NCBI RefSeq assembly: GCF_000011245.1
Contig: NC_004193.1
Location: 3,512,501-3,576,500 of the forward strand
From: Oceanobacillus iheyensis HTE831
GTDB lineage: Bacteria; Bacillota; Bacilli; Bacillales; Amphibacillaceae
DNA: 64,000 bases
Direction: 5' to 3'
Below, in pieces: positions 1-8,405 of the stretch. Below the pieces are notes generated by a model. The model did not search any database. It saw nothing but the letters and a program-made list of their open reading frames with translations, and had not been told where the DNA came from. Both the position numbers and the translations under genes were made by a program. How positions within the stretch are numbered: position 1 is the stretch's first letter; each line of letters begins with the position of its first letter.

Positions 1-285
1 TGCAGGTTCATCCAACGTCATTTGCTCCAACGTCTCATCGACACCCCACTGGGTCCCCCAAGATGTTGCTTGATTAAATACATTTTGCCCATCATGCATA
101 TATAGAACGGGATACTTTCTATCGCTTTCATGATAGCTTCTTGGCAAGTAAATCCATACTCGCCTCTCCGTCTCGAGCTGTGGAATTGGAAAAGCATCGA
201 TTATCCGGACATCACCAGTAATGGTATGTGCTGAGTTGTCGGTTAAAACTTCTTTCCATGGCATGGCAGTAGTAGTTTTTAACAT
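1..285 (-). CDS. Putative esterase (alpha/beta hydrolase), 5' part only
   Basis: The first 95 codons are visible and the rest lies beyond the left edge. The start is ATG at 285, preceded by AGGAGA. The visible protein contains RRVWIYLP, then YPVLYMHDGQNVF, then a Trp-rich stretch (TSWGTQWGVDE). This order is typical of the D-type esterase family (PF00756), where the HDG segment forms part of the oxyanion region. The catalytic Ser, Asp and His would lie in the missing part. A serine esterase acting on carbohydrate or siderophore esters is plausible, but the substrate cannot be told. A 152-bp gap separates it from the large NTPase gene on the same strand. Confidence 0.7.
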   Translation of the reverse strand, partial: MLKTTTAMPWKEVLTDNSAHTITGDVRIIDAFPIPQLETERRVWIYLPRSYHESDRKYPVLYMHDGQNVFNQATSWGTQWGVDETLEQMTLDEPA

Positions 286-403
286 ATTGGTCTCTCCTAG
301 GTTTTTTTACATATTAGTTTAGCACATGATGTTGCAGCTTTCGTGTTTACTTGTGGTAAGGTTCACCGCATGTTATCTAAGTGAGGGTTAGTACCTATTT
401 GAG

Positions 404-413
404 TTTATTTATG
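404..413. repeat. Left copy of a 10-bp direct repeat flanking the NTPase gene
   Basis: TTTATTTATG occurs here and again at 4201-4210, overlapping the last codons and stop of rlmH. Together the copies bracket the STAND gene. They could be attachment-site remnants, but an AT-rich 10-mer can also recur by chance. Confidence 0.3.
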
Positions 414-437
414 GCAATATAAAATTTCATTTCTACA

Positions 438-3400
438 TTAATAATCTTCCATATACTCTTTTATTTTAACTTTTTTTATTCTTTCTTTATAACCTTCAAT
501 ATTCGCTTGAATCCATCTTTTATGTCTCAGAAGTTTGATGCCAGTTAAGCTTTTATCAATAAGTTTTAATAACTCAATTTTCTCTTCTAATACCGGAACT
601 TCACTTCCACTCCAAGAAAAAAAGGGCGGGGATAATGGTATTTTGCAAAACAAGTCAAATGAATCGTTGCTTTCCAATAAATGAACTATATATTTCGCCT
701 TGTTTTCTTTATTGAAACTAGCTATAGCATAGAACAACAACGTAATATTCTCTTCATCAAAGCTCCATAAAGAAATTTTCTCTCTTAACCACGAATCACG
801 TCTTTCAATAGTTACTTCTTCCTTTGGGCCCAATAATAAGTTCGTTATTATCGATACTGTATCATAAAAGTTACTTTTCGACTGATTAAATATAAGAGAG
901 ATTACTCTATCAAGTATTAACTGCCAATTATCTCCTTCCCATATAAAAGATAAATCAATATCTCTTAAAGTTTTATTTTGACTTTTTAATGTTTGTTCCA
1001 GAAAGTGTTCTATTATATTTATGTCAAAATCAATAAATTGTTTTAAGATTAATAACTCCTCGTCTATATTAGAGTCAATTTCTAATAATTTGAGGTAAGC
1101 ACTTTTTAATGTATTTAAATTATTTCGAAACAAGAAAAATAACTCTTTATTAATTTCAGAGAATGGATTAAATAAATTACTTAAAGTTCTTTGAATAGTG
1201 ATATCTTTATGTCTCAATGTGCTTTTAGTCACATTCACAAATACATCTTCATCAATTTCTAAATAGCTTTTCAAAAAGTCCAAATCTATTAGATATCCAG
1301 TCATTTCTATCTGATCTTCATTAAAGTAATCATATATTTTATTAAGATTATCTAAATTAGGTTTTTCCTCAGATATAACTCTAAGAAAACAATATATCCA
1401 ATAACTTTGACCATAGAATTTATTTTCACTTAATAACATTACTATGTCATTATCATCTATCGTACTTCTTAATTTATTTATAATAGGAATTGGATATAAA
1501 TTCACATGGTAATCTCGAGAAATGTACGTTCTAATAATGTTCACCATAAGATCCTCTTTAGCATTTTCTAAAAGAGTACCGAAGCTATTAAAAATTGGAT
1601 TTATTTCATTATGGAAAATATCGTTATCTACAATGCTATCTAAAATTTGAAAAACAACATTGAATTCTTGAGTATCGAACCCTTTTGCCATATCAACTAA
1701 CATTTGCTTTTTTTCCAATACTCTTTCTCGATAATTAGGTCTAAAAGTATCTTGTGCCAATATTTTATAGACCTTATATTTTTCAGAACTTAATTTATCT
1801 CTTAAATAACTCTCTAATTCTAAGTCTTGTTTTAATAAAAAGTCATTTATTCTATTAAATATAATACTTTCTTTTAATGTTACTTCTGTTAAACTTTCTA
1901 TAAGTTTTGAGATAAACTTAATATCCTGTATTAAAATATCCTTATTTATTTTTCCTGATCCCTGGCTTCCGAATCCAAAAAGCACTCTACTTACTTCTTC
2001 CCCATTTTGGTTATATAAGTCGTTTAATTTGCTCCATGCAATTTCTCTAATTTCAAGAACATCTGGAGTACACTCTAAAGTTATGTCATAGAACTTAAAA
2101 GTTTTTCTATCTGACATTTCAGTAATATGATGACTGAACTTCAAATAGTAATCAATTAGCTTAATCAATAGCATTTCAAAAACAATTGATTTTTCTTGGT
2201 CATAATAAATTATTAGCAAATTCATTAAATCTTTTTGTATGATGAAATTTTGTCTTTCAGAAATTTCTTTGAAGCCAAAAGCTTGCGTTAAAACAGAATA
2301 GACAGAAGAAAATTCAGTAGGTTTTTTTTGCAGATAATTCATTATTAACTCTAGCGATTCATTATAATACTTAGTTTGACCGAAGTTAGAAAGTGTAGAA
2401 AGAATTTCTGAACGGCTAGAAGTTTGCTTAGAGATATCATAATTTATTTGATTATCCTCTTCCTTAGGCAGCTGATCAATTTTCTCTTGTATATAAACAA
2501 GAGTTTCTACTTCTAATGCAAACCAAAAAGTGTATAAAAAATCTTCTAATTTATCATCTGATTTTTCTTTTAAATCTTGATAGACTTTTATGATTTCCTC
2601 TTTTATTAATTCATAATTTTCATTTTGATAATAATATGAAAAAACACCGTTTAAGTTTTCAATAATTCTATTTTTTAGTTTTGGAAAATATGTTTCTATC
2701 AATTCTGAATATCTTAAGAGGTTTTTATCAAAAATAGCTAGATAAAAAATATATGTACTCAAGATTTGATCAGATACTTTAGCTACTTCTCCCTCATAGA
2801 TATCCAGTATCTCCATTGAATGTAGCTTTTCAGTCATTCTTAGAAAATCAATTTTTTCTGAACTTGCTAATTGAGCCATTAAAATTAAATTTTCATCATC
2901 CTTAAGATTTACGACCGTTAAAAAACTATATATAGCAGCAGTTCTAAGAAGTCCATTATTTTCTAATTCGCTTTCAAAATCAGTTTTTATACCTTTGTAA
3001 TACTCTTCCACTAGCTCTGTAACGTTACCTATACTTTCTAAAGTATTTTCTCTTATCGCAGTCTCGCAAGCCATAATAGCTAACCTAGCATTTCCTTTAG
3101 AAATCTTACATATTCTCTCTATATATAAGTGATTTTTTATATCATATTCTTCTTTACATAAAGTTTCTATGTCTTTATCTTGTAAGATATCAATTTTAAT
3201 TAAATGAATATTAAGTTTCGATATCTTGTCTAAGATCTTTCTTTCTGCATATTCTCTTACAGACACAATTAATTTGAACTCAATTCCTTCTTCTTCTAAA
3301 CCTAAATAATCTAATATTAAATTTAACTGAGTTAATTGGTTAACATCGTCAATAAACAATAAATATTTTCCAGGGTTGCTAAAGTGTAATTTTAAGTCTG

Positions 3401-4136
3401 AATACAAATTTTGACCATTATTTCTAAGACATTTAATTTCATATTCAAGGTTGGTTTCTTTAAATCTTCTAATGCATTCTAAAGCTAATCTAGTTTTCCC
3501 AACTCCAGGTTTTCCTGACAATATAGTGATTTGATTCCTATTTACCGATTCTATAATTAAATCTATTTCTGAATCTCTTGCATACAAAGTGGTATTTAGT
3601 GTCGTTGCTAATTTACCTCGATTATAAACTTTTACAAAATCATCAATATCTAAAATTTGCTCTGTATCTAAAGTTATATTTAAAAAATCAGATGCTATTG
3701 AAGGAAAATCGAAAATTTTAAAAGAAATAGCATCAACTGTTAGTAACTCTAGTCTTATATTATAGTTACTAACTTTTGCAGTTAACTTACTAATTTCTTC
3801 TGTAGAAAGCCTTCCTGTACAGCAACAGATAATTTTTTCAATTTCATTAAGTGGAATATTTGTTTTTGATTCATCCAAACATTTTTCCAAATCATCTTCA
3901 AACTTCTTATAAAGATTACTTTTTTGTACGGTGTATTCAATAAAAATATATTTACTTTCTGCTGATTTTATTAATGTATCTGGTGTTCCAGTTTTTGTAT
4001 TATTATTTCCTATAACAGATCCAATAGAATAGACTTCCCCATTGATTGTCTTAGAAAAATAAACATCCATCATTTTTTGAAACTCTCCACCATTTAATTC
4101 ATGAATTTTATTTTGAATTTCATTTATTTTAGACAA
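438..4136 (-). CDS. Large STAND-type P-loop NTPase with nuclease-like N-terminus; candidate anti-phage protein
   Basis: This protein has 1232 residues. Residues about 1-165 look like a divergent PD-(D/E)xK fold: E18, GTPD at 50-53 and FIEYTVQK at 65-72. A P-loop NTPase follows, with Walker A GKPGVGKT at 208-215, Walker B YLLFIDDVN at 258-266, and a sensor-like SVREYAERK near 292. Residues about 370-480 fit a winged-helix region. The remaining 750 residues are Leu/Ile/Glu-rich helical repeats with no recognisable catalytic motif. This nuclease-STAND-repeat layout is that of Avs-like and NACHT-like bacterial immune sensors. The start is TTG at 4136, with GAGGG about ten bases upstream. The gene is visibly more AT-rich than its neighbours and stands alone, 65 bp after the rlmH stop, which suggests transfer. 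The fold of the N-domain and the defence role are inference. Confidence 0.75.
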   Translation of the reverse strand: MSKINEIQNKIHELNGGEFQKMMDVYFSKTINGEVYSIGSVIGNNNTKTGTPDTLIKSAESKYIFIEYTVQKSNLYKKFEDDLEKCLDESKTNIPLNEIEKIICCCTGRLSTEEISKLTAKVSNYNIRLELLTVDAISFKIFDFPSIASDFLNITLDTEQILDIDDFVKVYNRGKLATTLNTTLYARDSEIDLIIESVNRNQITILSGKPGVGKTRLALECIRRFKETNLEYEIKCLRNNGQNLYSDLKLHFSNPGKYLLFIDDVNQLTQLNLILDYLGLEEEGIEFKLIVSVREYAERKILDKISKLNIHLIKIDILQDKDIETLCKEEYDIKNHLYIERICKISKGNARLAIMACETAIRENTLESIGNVTELVEEYYKGIKTDFESELENNGLLRTAAIYSFLTVVNLKDDENLILMAQLASSEKIDFLRMTEKLHSMEILDIYEGEVAKVSDQILSTYIFYLAIFDKNLLRYSELIETYFPKLKNRIIENLNGVFSYYYQNENYELIKEEIIKVYQDLKEKSDDKLEDFLYTFWFALEVETLVYIQEKIDQLPKEEDNQINYDISKQTSSRSEILSTLSNFGQTKYYNESLELIMNYLQKKPTEFSSVYSVLTQAFGFKEISERQNFIIQKDLMNLLIIYYDQEKSIVFEMLLIKLIDYYLKFSHHITEMSDRKTFKFYDITLECTPDVLEIREIAWSKLNDLYNQNGEEVSRVLFGFGSQGSGKINKDILIQDIKFISKLIESLTEVTLKESIIFNRINDFLLKQDLELESYLRDKLSSEKYKVYKILAQDTFRPNYRERVLEKKQMLVDMAKGFDTQEFNVVFQILDSIVDNDIFHNEINPIFNSFGTLLENAKEDLMVNIIRTYISRDYHVNLYPIPIINKLRSTIDDNDIVMLLSENKFYGQSYWIYCFLRVISEEKPNLDNLNKIYDYFNEDQIEMTGYLIDLDFLKSYLEIDEDVFVNVTKSTLRHKDITIQRTLSNLFNPFSEINKELFFLFRNNLNTLKSAYLKLLEIDSNIDEELLILKQFIDFDINIIEHFLEQTLKSQNKTLRDIDLSFIWEGDNWQLILDRVISLIFNQSKSNFYDTVSIITNLLLGPKEEVTIERRDSWLREKISLWSFDEENITLLFYAIASFNKENKAKYIVHLLESNDSFDLFCKIPLSPPFFSWSGSEVPVLEEKIELLKLIDKSLTGIKLLRHKRWIQANIEGYKERIKKVKIKEYMEDY

Positions 4137-4200
4137 TTACTATCCCTCTATTCTAAACATTTATATTTTGTTTATTCGATATTAAATACAAAAAACCTCA

Positions 4201-4210
4201 TTTATTTATG
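4201..4210. repeat. Right copy of the 10-bp direct repeat, at the rlmH 3' end
   Basis: This copy overlaps the Tyr-His-Lys-stop codons of rlmH. In staphylococci the same codons form the SCC attachment site. On the coding strand the sequence here reads ACCATATCATAAATAA, close to that site. No recombinase gene lies nearby. Confidence 0.35.
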
Positions 4211-4681
4211 ATATGGTTCACCCCTATTAATCCGAAAACTACGATAAACCTGCTCAATCAATACCAACCGCATTAACTGATGTGGAAATGTCATCTTGGA
4301 AAACGACAATGCTAAATCACTTCGCCGCTGCACGTCCTGACTTATCCCAAGTGATCCACCAATCACAAATACGACTTTGCTTTTCCCGTACGTCGCAAGC
4401 TCGTCCAGCTTCTTCGCTAGCTGTTCAGACCCTAGCATTTTCCCTTCAATCTCCAAAGTAATCACAAACGCATCGGGTGCGATAGAAGATAGAATTCGTT
4501 CGCCCTCTTTGCGCTTGACCTCTTTCATTTCCGCCTCGCTCATGGTTTCTGGTGCTTTTTCATCTGCTACCTCGATTATCGACACTTTCGCGTATGCATT
4601 TAAACGTTTTTTATATTCATCAATTCCTTGCTTCAAGTACTTTTCCTTTAATTTACCTACCGATACAATCGTTATATTCAT
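4202..4681 (-). CDS. rlmH: 23S rRNA (pseudouridine-1915 N3) methyltransferase
   Basis: The protein has 159 residues, the usual RlmH length. RlmH is a SPOUT-class enzyme that uses SAM to methylate pseudouridine 1915 in helix 69 of 23S rRNA on the 70S ribosome. Family hallmarks are the start [16 protein letters not shown], the SAM-knot segment [10 protein letters not shown], and the C-terminal INRGEPYHK, whose last residues contact rRNA and cofactor. The start is ATG at 4681 after AAGGAAG. The 3' end is intact although a foreign-looking NTPase gene begins 65 bp downstream on the same strand. In related Bacilli rlmH lies close to the replication origin. Confidence 0.97.
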   Translation of the reverse strand: MNITIVSVGKLKEKYLKQGIDEYKKRLNAYAKVSIIEVADEKAPETMSEAEMKEVKRKEGERILSSIAPDAFVITLEIEGKMLGSEQLAKKLDELATYGKSKVVFVIGGSLGISQDVQRRSDLALSFSKMTFPHQLMRLVLIEQVYRSFRINRGEPYHK

Positions 4682-4831
4682 ACAAATCTTCCTTTTCGAC
4701 GCATGTTTTCCTTTAGTTTACCATATGACAATCAAATAATAATTCTATTCACCTTTTAAGATAATACTATAATTCCCTACCCAGCAAGAAAATTTGTATT
4801 TGCATTTAATCGAATTGTTAATTACAATGTA

Positions 4832-4841
4832 ATTGATCAAT
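4832..4841. promoter_or_regulatory. Palindrome upstream of the TetR gene, probable operator
   Basis: ATTGATCAAT is a perfect palindrome 25 bp before the tetR start. It is followed by AAATAACTA, which resembles the arms of the two longer palindromes at 5413-5438 and 5752-5777. Autoregulation by the adjacent TetR protein is the simplest reading. Confidence 0.45.
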
Positions 4842-4866
4842 AAATAACTAAAAGTAGGTGTATGGT

Positions 4867-5382
4867 ATGGTTAGGTCAAGCAAAGAAAATCGGAAAGAAG
4901 AAATCCTTGAAGCAGGATTAGAAGTATTCGCAAAAAGAGGTTATCATAACACAACTACCGCACATGTTGCAGAAAAAGCGGGCATATCCCAACCATATGT
5001 ATTTAGATTTTTTAAGACAAAGGAAAAATTGTTTATTGCAGCTTTAGATCGAGCATTTGAAAGGATTCTTCTGGCTTTTAAAAATGTCCATTCGAGTCCG
5101 GAACAGCTCGTTGATAAAATGATTGAAGCATATGAAGAACTTTCAGAATTGCACCCTAATGAAATTGCACTACAGGTGATAGGAATTTCGGTAACAGAAG
5201 AAGCTATACGAAATGCAACAAAAAAAGGATTATCCAACATTCAAAACTACACTCTAGAACGATTTAAAGACGCTGGAATAGAAAATGTGGAGAGTGAAGT
5301 TACGACGTTCTTAGCAAGAGGAATGTTATGCAATATTTCTTATTTCTTAGACCTTCCAGAGCTTATAGCAAAAAATAAATAA
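4867..5382 (+). CDS. TetR/AcrR-family transcriptional regulator
   Basis: This is a 171-residue repressor-type protein. The N-terminal helix-turn-helix covers about residues 8-52: GLEVFAKRGYHNTTTAHVAE, then AGISQPYVFRFFKTKEKLF. The ligand-binding half is helical and not identifiable. I chose ATG at 4867 because AGGTG lies six bases upstream; an in-frame GTG at 4858 is poorly spaced. Related palindromes lie upstream of this gene, of the small ORFs at 5456 and of the epimerase at 5791. The protein probably controls all three, releasing them when it binds a small, perhaps toxic, compound. Confidence 0.88.
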   Translation: MVRSSKENRKEEILEAGLEVFAKRGYHNTTTAHVAEKAGISQPYVFRFFKTKEKLFIAALDRAFERILLAFKNVHSSPEQLVDKMIEAYEELSELHPNEIALQVIGISVTEEAIRNATKKGLSNIQNYTLERFKDAGIENVESEVTTFLARGMLCNISYFLDLPELIAKNK

Positions 5383-5412
5383 TCAAAACTCGATTATTTA
5401 TTTTTTGCGATT

Positions 5413-5438
5413 TTAGTTATTGATTAATCACTTACTAA
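5413..5438. promoter_or_regulatory. 26-bp near-palindrome, probable TetR operator
   Basis: The core TGATTAATCA at 5421-5430 is a perfect palindrome, and outer arms TTAGT and ACTAA extend it. It matches the site at 5752-5777 at 24 of 26 positions and sits 18 bp before the small ORF at 5456. Confidence 0.65.
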
Positions 5439-5455
5439 TGTGAGGAGCTGAAGAG

Positions 5456-5527
5456 ATGAAACTAAACAAAATCGACTTTGTTTTTATTGGAATAATGGTC
5501 ATTAGTATCAATAGTTGGTGGAATTAA
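5456..5527 (+). CDS. 23-codon ORF, possibly the front half of a frameshifted small membrane protein
   Basis: ATG follows GAGGAG at good spacing. The peptide starts MKLNKIDFVFIGIMVIS, a hydrophobic helix, then ends abruptly. A one-base shift near 5508 would continue it as IVGGINAYFQHFKK and run in frame into the ORF at 5565. This is either two small genes or one broken gene of about 65 codons. Confidence 0.35.
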   Translation: MKLNKIDFVFIGIMVISINSWWN

Positions 5528-5564
5528 TGCTTATTTTCAACATTTTAAAAAGGAGGTGATACAG

Positions 5565-5660
5565 ATGAAGGAGAATAATAAAGAAAATTCTATTTCCTCA
5601 TTATCCATAGTATTAAGTATAGTAACTATTATCATTGTATTGTTCACTTTTTGGGATTAA
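5565..5660 (+). CDS. 31-residue membrane peptide
   Basis: ATG is preceded by a very strong Shine-Dalgarno (AAAGGAGGTGAT). A polar head MKENNKENSIS is followed by one hydrophobic helix ending in FTFWD. It lies in the TetR-controlled segment between two copies of the operator. No family is recognised. It may instead be the C-terminal half of a frameshifted protein that begins at 5456. Confidence 0.45.
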   Translation: MKENNKENSISSLSIVLSIVTIIIVLFTFWD

Positions 5661-5751
5661 ACAACAAATTGCATACTTACAATGTGATAATTTAAAAGAA
5701 TTGTACAATAATCAAAGGGTTTAAATTAATTCTAATTATTTTTTTGTGTTC

Positions 5752-5777
5752 TTTGTTATTGATTAATCACTAACTAA
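5752..5777. promoter_or_regulatory. Second 26-bp palindrome, probable TetR operator for the epimerase gene
   Basis: The core TGATTAATCA lies at 5760-5769. The site ends 13 bp before the ATG at 5791 and overlaps the Shine-Dalgarno region, so a bound repressor would block expression directly. Confidence 0.65.
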
Positions 5778-5790
5778 AGGAGTGTTATAA

Positions 5791-6744
5791 ATGAAAACAG
5801 CGATTGTACTAGGAGCAACTGGTGGTTCAGGACAAGTTATGGTTTCAGAATTATTGAATAGAGGGGGCGAAGTTATTGCTTTTGGACGTTCTCAACGTAA
5901 ACTGAAAGCATTAATAAAAGAACATGATAATAATCCAAAATTAACTTATGCACTGGGAGATATATTTGATTATCAAACAATTATAGAGGCTGCAAAAGAT
6001 GTGGATGTTATTTTTCAATGTGCAAATGTTAAATATCAAGAGATGAAAACCAAACTCTTGCCGCTTGGGGAAAGTGTAATGAAAGCAGCAGATGCTTTAG
6101 GGAAACATATTGTTCTTGTAGATGGTATTTATGTGTATGGACATCAAGTCGCTAAAGGGGATGAAGCTCATCCACATCAACCCCATACGAAAAAAGGCAA
6201 ACTTAGAGTCGAATTCGAACAATTAATATTCAACAGCAAATGGAAAAATGCCAAAGCATTGATTGTTAGGTTGCCTGATTATTATGGCCCTACATCACAA
6301 AATTCTTACCTGCAACCGACACTGGAAGGAATTGCAGCCAATAAGACATCGATTTTTATAGGCAATTTGAAAACTCCTCGTGAATACGTCTATTTACCCG
6401 ATGCGGCTAGAATGATTGTAACTATAGCTGAAAAGGACGATTCGTACGGAGAGAACTGGAACATACCTGGAGCAGGATTGATCTCCGGGAAAGAAATAAT
6501 CAAAATCTCTCGTCAAATAACTGGCAATCAAAAAATGGTTATCCCACTAACTAAAAGTACAATTCGTTTTATTGGTTTATTTGATGAATTTATGAGAGAA
6601 ATTGTTGAGATAATGTACCTTACTAAAGAAGGATTTATCCTAAGTGGAGAAAAATATGAAAAACGAATCGGTACCATTCCAAAAACGCCTTTTAAAGAAG
6701 GTCTTAGAGAAACATTACGTGTATTAATGGCCAAAGAAAAATAG
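5791..6744 (+). CDS. NAD(P)-dependent epimerase/dehydratase-family protein (extended/atypical SDR)
   Basis: The protein has 317 residues. The Rossmann motif GATGGSGQVM lies at about residues 8-17, and GDIFDY near 55 is the usual acidic position that contacts the adenine. The active-site region reads VDGIYVYG near 108-115, with the Tyr but no clear YxxxK. This places it among NmrA-like or atypical SDR proteins rather than true sugar epimerases. A cytosolic oxidoreductase or NAD(P)-sensing role is likely. The start is ATG after AAGGAG. It is the last gene of the TetR-controlled block. Confidence 0.8.
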   Translation: MKTAIVLGATGGSGQVMVSELLNRGGEVIAFGRSQRKLKALIKEHDNNPKLTYALGDIFDYQTIIEAAKDVDVIFQCANVKYQEMKTKLLPLGESVMKAADALGKHIVLVDGIYVYGHQVAKGDEAHPHQPHTKKGKLRVEFEQLIFNSKWKNAKALIVRLPDYYGPTSQNSYLQPTLEGIAANKTSIFIGNLKTPREYVYLPDAARMIVTIAEKDDSYGENWNIPGAGLISGKEIIKISRQITGNQKMVIPLTKSTIRFIGLFDEFMREIVEIMYLTKEGFILSGEKYEKRIGTIPKTPFKEGLRETLRVLMAKEK

Positions 6745-6954
6745 ATAACATCTGCGTTTTAGGCAATGAAACAGATAGAGCTTGGAGATCTTATGAAGAA
6801 AGATACAACTAAAGCAATCTTTCATGTTGTGTCTTTCTTCGATTTTGTAATTCCTTAGCTACAAAAGGTCCCGAGTAATTATTCTTATACACTACTAATG
6901 AGGTTCAGACAAAAACTCCCAACTTATAAATAGAAAAATTAAACCTAGAAACTA

Positions 6955-7713
6955 TTACTTTTCTTCCAACTGATCGGTAATCAGCATATGTCCCGGAGCA
7001 TGGGCAATCATAATCGGCGGCTTAACATTCAATCCAACATTCTGCGGTGTGACACCACATGCCCAAAAGACAGGAGTCCTTTTCTTCTTATCAAAAGAAA
7101 TACTTTCCCCATAATCCGGATTATCGATATCTTTGATACCAATTTCTTCAGGATTACCAATGTGAACCGGAGATCCGTGAGACGTCTCAAAACGTTCCGT
7201 AATCTTCACCGCTTTATCGATCTCCTCTGGCTCCAATGCCCGCATGCTCACAACCATATTCCCTTCAAAGCGCCCGGCTTTTTCACAAGGAATATTGGTC
7301 TTGTACATCGGCACGACCCGCTCCTGTTCCTGATGAAGAAGTCGAATGCCATTCTCTATTAACGCCTTTTCAAACGTGAAGCTGCAGCCAATAAGAAACG
7401 TAACAAAATCCGCTCTCCATTTGTCTTTAATATCTGTAACTTCTTTATCCAATTGACCGTTACGATAGATTCGATATTTAGGCAAATCGGTACGAATGTC
7501 TGCATCAGCTATCTGCGGGGTTGTCACACCTTCTTCAAGCACATCGATAATCGGGCATGACTTCGGATTACGCTGACAGAACAATAAAAATTCAAACGCA
7601 TATTCTTTTGGCAAAATAATCATGTTGGCTTGCAAATAATTATCACACATACCAGACGTTGTACCTGTGTACTGTTTAGAACGAAACGACTCACGCTGTT
7701 GCTTTGGATGCAT
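6955..7713 (-). CDS. YcsI/DUF1445-family putative hydro-lyase
   Basis: The protein has 252 residues, normal for the family. Family landmarks include the YTGTTSG(M)CDNYLQAN segment near 16-30, FLIGCSFTFE near 111-120, and the C-terminal FWACGVTPQNV with HAPGHMLITD. DUF1445 proteins are annotated as hydro-lyases; some members act as D-glutamate cyclases, giving 5-oxo-D-proline. The reaction of this one is not proven. The start ATG follows AGGAGGAG. It is monocistronic and converges with the epimerase gene across a 210-bp gap in which I see no strong structure. Confidence 0.85.
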   Translation of the reverse strand: MHPKQQRESFRSKQYTGTTSGMCDNYLQANMIILPKEYAFEFLLFCQRNPKSCPIIDVLEEGVTTPQIADADIRTDLPKYRIYRNGQLDKEVTDIKDKWRADFVTFLIGCSFTFEKALIENGIRLLHQEQERVVPMYKTNIPCEKAGRFEGNMVVSMRALEPEEIDKAVKITERFETSHGSPVHIGNPEEIGIKDIDNPDYGESISFDKKKRTPVFWACGVTPQNVGLNVKPPIMIAHAPGHMLITDQLEEK

Positions 7714-7889
7714 TGTAATCTCCTCCTATGTATACGAAGCTTACTTTATCTATTAGTTTATTCGCTAGATGAATCGATTGTCTAGAACTTGTTACATATT
7801 CTCCATTGCCAAAATACAAGATTTCCTGTGGTATTTTTACGCATAGCCTATATAATGAGTAACAAATAAACAAAGAAGAGGTGATCTAT

Positions 7890-8087
7890 TTGCTTACTTT
7901 TCTAGAAAACGTAAAAGATCTCGCTTGGTTATTCATAATTTTATCTAGTTTTGTTTATTATAGGCAACTAAAATCAATGAAAAGAGAAAGAAAGCTTACT
8001 GCGATTGAAACTACAATATATGTTATTACGATGATTGCACTGCCTACTTACGCAACTTTATATCTACTATTTCTTCTAGGAACATAA
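7890..8087 (+). CDS. Small membrane protein, unknown
   Basis: This 65-residue protein has two hydrophobic helices separated by a basic loop (KSMKRERK). TTG at 7890 is the best start because AGAGGTGAT lies just upstream; GTG at 7881 would overlap that site. No family is recognised. It is followed by a second small membrane-protein gene on the same strand. Confidence 0.55.
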   Translation: MLTFLENVKDLAWLFIILSSFVYYRQLKSMKRERKLTAIETTIYVITMIALPTYATLYLLFLLGT

Positions 8088-8183
8088 AATAACAAAAAGG
8101 AATCGTTAGTAAGATGTAGAACTTAGTATATAGGTTCTATTGTGTTTTTTGCAAAGACCGTTTTAAAAATAAAGGAGGATTGC

Positions 8184-8405
8184 ATGAGAATAAAATATGC
8201 AACGATGGGGATTCTTACAGGTATATTTATAATCGCATTTTTAAGATGGATTGGTGTGCCCATCTCAGCATTTAACGTATTTTCGTTATTAGGCGATCCC
8301 TCTCCGCTAAAATCAATACTCGTTGTTATTTTCTTATTGGCACTTATATATTTCCTGTTCAAGAAACCCACTACGAATCGAGGAGGGAATTATGAAGAAA
8401 ATTAA
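8184..8405 (+). CDS. Small two-helix membrane protein, unknown
   Basis: This 73-residue protein begins at ATG 8184 behind AAAGGAGG. Hydrophobic segments cover about 7-22 and 41-58, with GDPSPLKS between them and a short polar tail. Its last codons overlap the start of the broken gene at 8392, which has its own GAGGAGG site inside this reading frame, so the two were probably translationally coupled. Confidence 0.6.
   Translation: MRIKYATMGILTGIFIIAFLRWIGVPISAFNVFSLLGDPSPLKSILVVIFLLALIYFLFKKPTTNRGGNYEEN

Noticed and set aside
438-4681. Complete SCC-type mobile cassette
   Set aside because: No ccr recombinase or other cassette gene is present; only the site and a single cargo-like gene are seen.
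4377-4739. 120-codon ORF antisense to rlmH
   Set aside because: It is a shadow of the highly conserved rlmH frame; Ser-rich composition is typical of such antisense frames.
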